A DNA stretch of 64,000 bases from Leptodactylus fallax (taxonomy: Eukaryota > Chordata > Amphibia > Anura > Leptodactylidae), in contig CAMRHE010000205.1 of the NCBI GenBank assembly GCA_947044405.1, positions 1,922,001-1,986,000 on the forward strand, written 5' to 3'. Under the pieces are notes generated by a model that made no database searches, was not told the DNA's origin, and saw nothing but the letters and a program-made list of their open reading frames with translations. This document shows positions 59,363-64,000 of the stretch, piece after piece (the first letter of the stretch is position 1; each line of letters opens with the position of its first letter). Position numbers and translations under genes: made by a program.

Positions 59363-60124
59363 CACTTACTATCATTCTTAAAAAGCTCCACCTAAACGTC
59401 AGTACCAACATCCACTCTGTCCAGGAACACCAGAAGCAAGCTTTTTATTTCCGACACAACAGCAACAAATAAATCACTGCTGGTACCATCAGTGTCGTAT
59501 TAATCGGATGGGTTCAAACCTAGCACAACAGCAACCTTAAGATTTACCAGGATGAAGAGACTTCTCCACCACCCCAGTCCCATGATGATTGTCCCAGTGA
59601 CTCTACCACACAGAAACGCAAGCAAACTAAGACATTCAACCCATTATCAAGTTCAAGTTTGGTAGAGTTGTACACTATGACTGCACAAGGGACCTTGGAC
59701 AACCATGGTGTACACAAAACCAAAGGTGATGGGAACTGCTACTTCTGGGCCATCAGCTACATCCTGACAGGAACAGAGGACAACCACTCCCTTCTCAGAG
59801 ATAAAATCATCCACTACATGAAAACTGACTTGACAAAAATACTACAGGACTACTTGAACCAAAATGTGATTGAATATGTGAATATCTCTGGAATGTCTCA
59901 TGATGGAGTCTGCGCAACCGATGGATGGAGAGATCATGGCCACAGCTAATCTGTTGAGTTGCGACATCATCATCTACACGAACGTCGGTGACTCCATGAT
60001 TTGGTTGACATATTCCGCAAGCTTCAGTCTGCAGTCAACAACAGAACATGCACTTTATCTGGAAAATAAGCCTGATCATTTTAATGTTGTTATCAGTGTT
60101 TACCTTTACACGTTTATATTGTAG
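59363..60124 (+). pseudogene. OTU-like cysteine protease domain of the Ginger1 relic
   Basis: OTU domains are cysteine proteases, usually deubiquitinating. The frame at 59659 reads HKTKGDGNCYFWAISYILTG (catalytic D and C in GDGNC, about 59724-59738), then NHSLLRDKIIHYM, typical of OTU. A frameshift between about 59900 and 59945 moves to a second frame with MATANLLSCDIIIYTN and the probable catalytic His in KPDHFNVVISVY (about 60068-60100). The upstream linker (59363-59658) contains stops. No histidine or cysteine of the expected triad appears lost. In context it is the C-terminal domain of the interrupted transposase. Confidence 0.75.
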
Positions 60125-60149
60125 CAAGGACTTGCCAGTGTACCACTGA

Positions 60150-60440
60150 TCAGCTGTTTGAATGGACCGTGGTACCTGTGTAAACACCGTGACTGCTTCT
60201 CTGTTTACATAGTGTCATTCATCTCATAGCAGCCATGTAATGTAACTACAGCCTCGTCCTATACACATCTATGTGACAAGACTGTAATTACATCACATGG
60301 TCACTATAAACAGACGCCATGGCCCCTTCATACAGCTGATCAGAGGGGGGGATTCACTGATCTCTTATTGATGATCTGTCTTAAGGATAGATCATCAATA
60401 AAAATGAGCTGGAAAGCCCCTTTAATAAAGCCTAAGTGCC
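60150..60440. repeat. Dispersed repeat, inverted relative to the window end
   Basis: About 60150-60360 is the approximate reverse complement of 63775-64000: 'gatcagctgtttgaatgg' against 'ccattcaaacagctgatc', and 'tctgtttacatagtgtcatt' against 'aatgacactatgtaaacaga'. Related sequence also occurs at 9224-9440. It ends with the hairpin 'tattgatgatctgtctt' / 'gatagatcatcaata' (60366-60400). Non-coding. Confidence 0.75.
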
Positions 60441-60443
60441 ACC

Positions 60444-60768
60444 TTAAAGGGGTTGTCTAGGATAACCACTTTTTTAATATGAGGCTGGGGAAGGTGCTCC
60501 AGTGTCTTCCAGCGAGTTTCAGTCCTGCTGCTCCGGTGTTTTCTTCCAGCAGAAGTCCCCACAGCACTGTGACGTCCCGTGTCAGCGACCTCAGCGGTCA
60601 TGTGTGGTGGAGACTTCCACTAGAAAAAAACACTGGAGCAACAGAACCAAACCGTGGTGGGAGACATCGGAGCACAAGGGACAGGTGAGTAGGGTTTTTT
60701 TTTTTGTTTTTTTTTTACCTTTCCTGGTCTCATATTAAAAAAGCGGTTATCCTGGACAAGCCCTCTAA
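60444..60768. mobile_element. TTAA-type foldback MITE
   Basis: TTAAAGGGGTTGTCTAGGAT at the left is mirrored by 'atcctggacaagccctctaa' at the right (the final TTAA reads CTAA). Inner 'aaccacttttttaatatgag' mirrors 'ctcatattaaaaaagcggtt'. It is about 325 bp and non-coding. Confidence 0.8.
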
Positions 60769-61100
60769 TTGCCCCCATTATATTATGAATCTGATTACCT
60801 ATGACATAAATACTGTTTTCCTAATGACCCTTTATGGAAATGATGCCCCCTTCTATTAATAATATTCCCTAATGACCCTTTATATAAATAACCACCCCCT
60901 TATATACTGTATATTATGCTCCCTAATGCCCCCTTATATAATTGATGTCCCCTACTGAACCCTTATGTAAATGACCACCCCCTTCTATTAATAATGCCCC
61001 TAATCGCCCTTATATAAACACCTCTTAAGTTCATATAGCCCCCTATATAAAATGCCCCCTCCTAACGACTCCTTATACTATTAAAATTCCCACAACTGCA
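60769..61100. repeat. Degenerate minisatellite of 'ctaatgaccctttatataa' type
   Basis: Irregular units of about 45-60 bp contain 'ccctaatgaccctttatat', 'atgacc' and 'cccccttctattaataat'. Poorly conserved. Confidence 0.6.
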
Positions 61101-61259
61101 CTAAAAAAAAAATAAAAAAAAAATAGCTGAGCTGTGAGGAATGCCCCCCTGACAGTACTAGTCTCCAGCTCCAGGCCACATAACGGGAAAGCTGACAGTG
61201 CGCTGAATTCAGCACTGAGGGAGTTTGGCATGAAGACGGGGTGGACGGGGCTTAGTGTC

Positions 61260-62411
61260 GGCAGGTTTCACTATGCCACGCAGCCCAGTAAGTGATCAAT
61301 CTGGAGCTGCACGGCACAGGAAGGGTAGCTCCTCTCCACGTGTCTCCTGCTTAACAGTCAACCATGACCACCGTGGATCGTCTCCTGGAGAAGCTGTCCA
61401 GGCTAATTCAGCCCTCTATCCCGGACATTCCAGAGGAGCAGCCCCCAGATGAGACCCCTAGGTCTAGGTGGCACATGAGTCCATACAAGCCGGGTGCCAG
61501 CTCCACTGTCCTGGAGCGGAGGTACTGGCCTGGGAGGAATCAGACAAGCCGCATGGCCCCAGCGGATGTGACGTCCCCAACACTAGCCAGGGTGTAAGGG
61601 TACCCACACCCACTCTACCACCAACCTCCTTCCATGGTTACATGGTCTCCTCCTGTGATGCTCTGGTAGGAAAGGGACTGAGTCTGTCTGTGTCAGTGGG
61701 TCAGGTGATCCAGGATCAGCGTATGGCGGCGGGATGCTCCAGCGACAGGCAGCATGGCGCTGGCCTCTCGTTCACAACACCACAGCCCAGGCTGGAGGTG
61801 CAACCAGTGACTCGTAGGTTCCCACGCAGGTGCAAGTCAACTTCTTCAGGGATGTCGGTCATGCTGCAGCTGCCAGCGAGAAGGTTCCCAGCATTCTGCG
61901 GATGCAAGCGTTCTGCTGTACAGCGACCCTGGGCTTCATGATGCTGGACCGTGGACTAATAGGCCCACAGCACCTACGCAGTCTGGTAAGTACCTATCTC
62001 TGTTGTGTCCGTTTCCACCGATTTTTGATGTCACAGGGGTTAGGAATGTATAGGCGGGGGTTCCCAGTGAGTGGAGGAATAGCTGCCGACGGGATTTGGG
62101 AATTATTAGGTAATGTGAAAGAACTACTGTCGCGGTGCGAGCAAGGCATCAACAGTTTGCAGGTGGCAGCGTGGGTTCCCCCTGTAGTTCCGCCGGTGGC
62201 GTTGCAGATTTCCTCGTTGGCGGCGGGTCTGGCAGGTGTGACGGTGTCAGTGCAGACGGAAAAAGAGAAGGTAGACTCAGTGTGCCTAGACGACAGGGCC
62301 CGGGATGAGGTGTACGTCTATTTCGAGGGCAGGGGTGCACCTCTAATGAGGCGAAGTGAGGTATCCGTCACTGTCTGGGGGGGCAGCATTTTTACTATTT
62401 ATTTAACATAA
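61260..62411 (+). other. Coding-like region, possible YR-retroelement gag fragment
   Basis: A plus-strand open frame covers 61830-62411 (193 codons); two shorter ones lie upstream (61364-61597, 61468-61941). The 61830 frame contains ATLGFMMLDRGLIGPQHLRS, then VAAWVPPVVPPVALQISSL, then DDRARDEVYVYFEGRG. The last phrase resembles the N-terminal part of gag-like proteins of Ngaro/DIRS-type retroelements in frogs (from memory, not checked). The upstream part is not recognised. Composition is GC-rich and unlike the AT-rich flanks. It may be a composite of two fragments and no complete gene is claimed. Confidence 0.3.
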
Positions 62412-62789
62412 ACCAGCCCAGGACAGTCCGCTTTAAAAAAAAAGAAAAAAAACGGACTGCTGGCTAGCTTATGAGACTTCTGCATCTCAGCGCAGGCGGT
62501 GATACAATGATGTCATCGTGCCTCCTACTCTGAGACGCAGACGTCGCGGACAAGAAGAGGAGGTGGCAGCTCCATCAAGGGATCGCAGGTTGGTGAGGAT
62601 CTTTTTTTTTTTTTTTACCTGCTGAAGTAACCCCGGCAGGTAATGGCCTATTTATTTACTTACCTATGCACCTGCTCGTGGCCGCCTCCGCTTCCCCTTC
62701 TGCTATGGGACGCAGAAGGGGAAGCGGAGGCAGCCACAAGCAGCCGAGGGCATCGGTAAGTGAGGCCTCGGGCCTCAAATACTACTATT
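62412..62789. other. Gene-free spacer with hairpin
   Basis: A near-perfect inverted repeat, 'gtggccgcctccgcttcccc' against 'ggggaagcggaggcagccac' (about 62681-62740), and poly-A/poly-T runs. No gene. Confidence 0.6.
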
Positions 62790-63600
62790 ATTATACTCTG
62801 GGGTCCTTTCCGACCCCAGAGTATAATAATCGGAGGCCCAGAAGAGGTGAGGGAACATTAAAAACTATTGTTACTCACCTCTCCTGCGATCGGCGTTACT
62901 CCTAGAAGGCTTCGGCCCTCTGATGACGTCATCAGGTCGCGACTCTGGCCTGATTCACGTGACGTCTGTGCGCAATTAAACAGGGCCGAAAGCTGCAGGT
63001 AGTGCGCCGGTGGCCAGGCTAGGTAAGTATCACTGTTTTTTGTTTGTCACCTCCCCTGGGTCTCCTATCATTATACTCTAGGCTCTGAAAAGATATAATA
63101 ATAGTTCATGGGTGGGTCACTATGGGGCATAATAGTATGTGCAGGGGCCACTATGGAGCATAATAGTGTGTGCAGAGGCCACTATGGGGCATAATACCGT
63201 GTGCAGGGGCCATTATGGAGCATAATACCGTGTGCAGGGGCCACTATGGAGCATAATACCGTGTGCAGGGGACACTATGGAGCATAATACAGTGTGCAGG
63301 GGCCACTATGGAGCATAATACCGTGTGCAGGGGCCACTGTGGGGCATAATACCGTGTGCAGGGGCCACTGTGGAGCATAATACCGTGTGCAGGGGCCACT
63401 GTGGAGCATAATACCGTGTGCAGGTGCCACTACGGGGCATAATACAGTGTGCAGGGGCTGGTGCGGGCCATAATACAGTGTGCCGGGGCCATTTCAGGCC
63501 ATAATACCATGTGCAGGGGCCGCTGTGGGCCACAATACCGTGTTCAGAGGCCATAATACTGTGCAATAGTGTGTGCAGGGGCTGCTGTGGAACATTATAG
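62790..63600. repeat. TACTCTGGGGTC hairpin module and 31-bp minisatellite
   Basis: 62790-62830 is a hairpin ('tatactctggggtc' / 'gaccccagagtata') followed by 'aatcggaggcccagaagagg'. 63075-63600 is a tandem array of a 31-bp unit (GTGTGCAGGGGCCACTATGG + AGCATAATACC), about 16 copies and clean in the middle. The order matches the composites at 4190-4450 and 43740-43960. Confidence 0.9.
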
Positions 63601-63760
63601 ATTGTAAGCCCTTGCGGGCAGGGCCCTCTATCCCACTGTGCCAGTTGGTCACTGTAGTAGTATCTGTTTTGTACATCCTGTATGTAAATCCTCGAATGTA
63701 AAGCACCATGGAATTAACGGTACTATATAAATAAACAATAATAATAATTATTATTATTAT
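63592..63760. repeat. Common dispersed repeat 3' end with TAA tail
   Basis: 'gattgtaagcccttgcgggc' through 'tactatataaataaa' with an (AAT/ATT)n tail resembles a repeat end that is very common in frogs and other vertebrates. The family name is not assigned. Confidence 0.6.
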
Positions 63761-63774
63761 AGTGTGTGTAAATG

Positions 63775-64000
63775 GGACGTTATAAACAGTGGCTATGGCA
63801 CCAGTTTATATCATACGCTATCTGTTTATACTGACCGTGTGATGTAATTACAGCCTTGTCACATAGACATGTATAGGACGAGGCTGTAGTTATATTACAT
63901 GGCTGCTATGAGATGAATGACACTATGTAAACAGAGAAGCAGTCACGGCACTTACACAGGTACCATTCAAACAGCTGATCAGTAGTGGTCCTGGGTTTTT
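63775..64000. repeat. Dispersed repeat, inverted partner of 60150-60440
   Basis: Approximate reverse complement of 60150-60360, running off the end of the window. Non-coding. Confidence 0.75.

Larger units (their letters stand above)
56813..60124 (+). mobile_element. Ginger1-type DNA transposon relic (integrase plus OTU), split by Tc1
   Basis: A gypsy-integrase-like coding region (56813-57791) is followed, after a nested Tc1 copy (57794-59360), by an OTU-protease-like domain (59363-60124) on the same strand. No RT, RNase H or gag is present. Integrase followed by OTU is the arrangement described for Ginger1 DNA transposons (Gypsy integrase related). I could not identify its inverted ends or CCGG/CCGT target duplication, so the element limits are the coding limits only. 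Confidence 0.7.

Overview
The window reads as vertebrate nuclear DNA, most likely from an anuran amphibian. It has long AT-rich non-coding stretches, dense short inverted-repeat elements, minisatellites, Tc1/mariner, hAT-like, TTAA-type and Ginger-type DNA transposons, DIRS-like and L1/Tx1-lineage retroelements, and a piece of the spliceosomal U2 snRNA gene. I see no bacterial operons and no intact host protein-coding gene. Almost all recognisable coding sequence belongs to mobile elements, most of it broken. The only uninterrupted element gene I can point to is a Tc1-like transposase at 29.9-30.9 kb.

Layout. 0-2.2 kb: no gene. 2.2-25 kb: a segment present three times in direct orientation (A about 2.66-8.75 kb, B about 16.54-21.05 kb, C, diverged, about 22.9-25.0 kb). 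Arrays of a 26-bp minisatellite lie at 2.26-2.66, 10.2-12.36 and 15.34-16.54 kb. Copies A and B differ by clean insertions that identify the elements: an L1-type 3' end and a hAT-like element in A, and a TTAA element in B. A broken Tc1 copy lies at 12.8-14.4 kb and a DIRS-type recombinase remnant at 21.8-22.5 kb. 25-37 kb: a 55-bp minisatellite, a TTAA foldback element interrupted by an intact Tc1-like transposon, several small foldback elements, and one unidentified coding-like relic at 31.4-31.8 kb. 37-44 kb: a Tx1/L1-like RT fragment, an approximately 31-bp minisatellite, a roughly 2-kb array of a 35-bp satellite, and more TTAA elements.

44-56 kb is the most informative part. Two nearly full-length Tx1-lineage non-LTR retrotransposons lie in the same (minus) orientation. 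The upstream one (about 50.2-55.4 kb) is flanked on both sides by complementary parts of the U2 snRNA gene: U2 nt 11-42 before it and nt 38-68 after it, with a 4-5 bp duplicated target. This is the expected product of site-specific insertion into U2, as described for Keno-type elements. A third ORF1 fragment lies head-to-head at 55.5-55.9 kb. 56.8-60.1 kb holds a decayed Ginger1-type DNA transposon (gypsy-like integrase followed by an OTU protease domain), split by a second copy of the same Tc1-like transposon. The last 4 kb are foldback elements, a weak gag-like fragment and another 31-bp minisatellite array.

The genes do not form a pathway. The window is a nested record of transposition, segmental duplication and satellite expansion. 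Family assignments rest on motifs read by eye; no searches were run.
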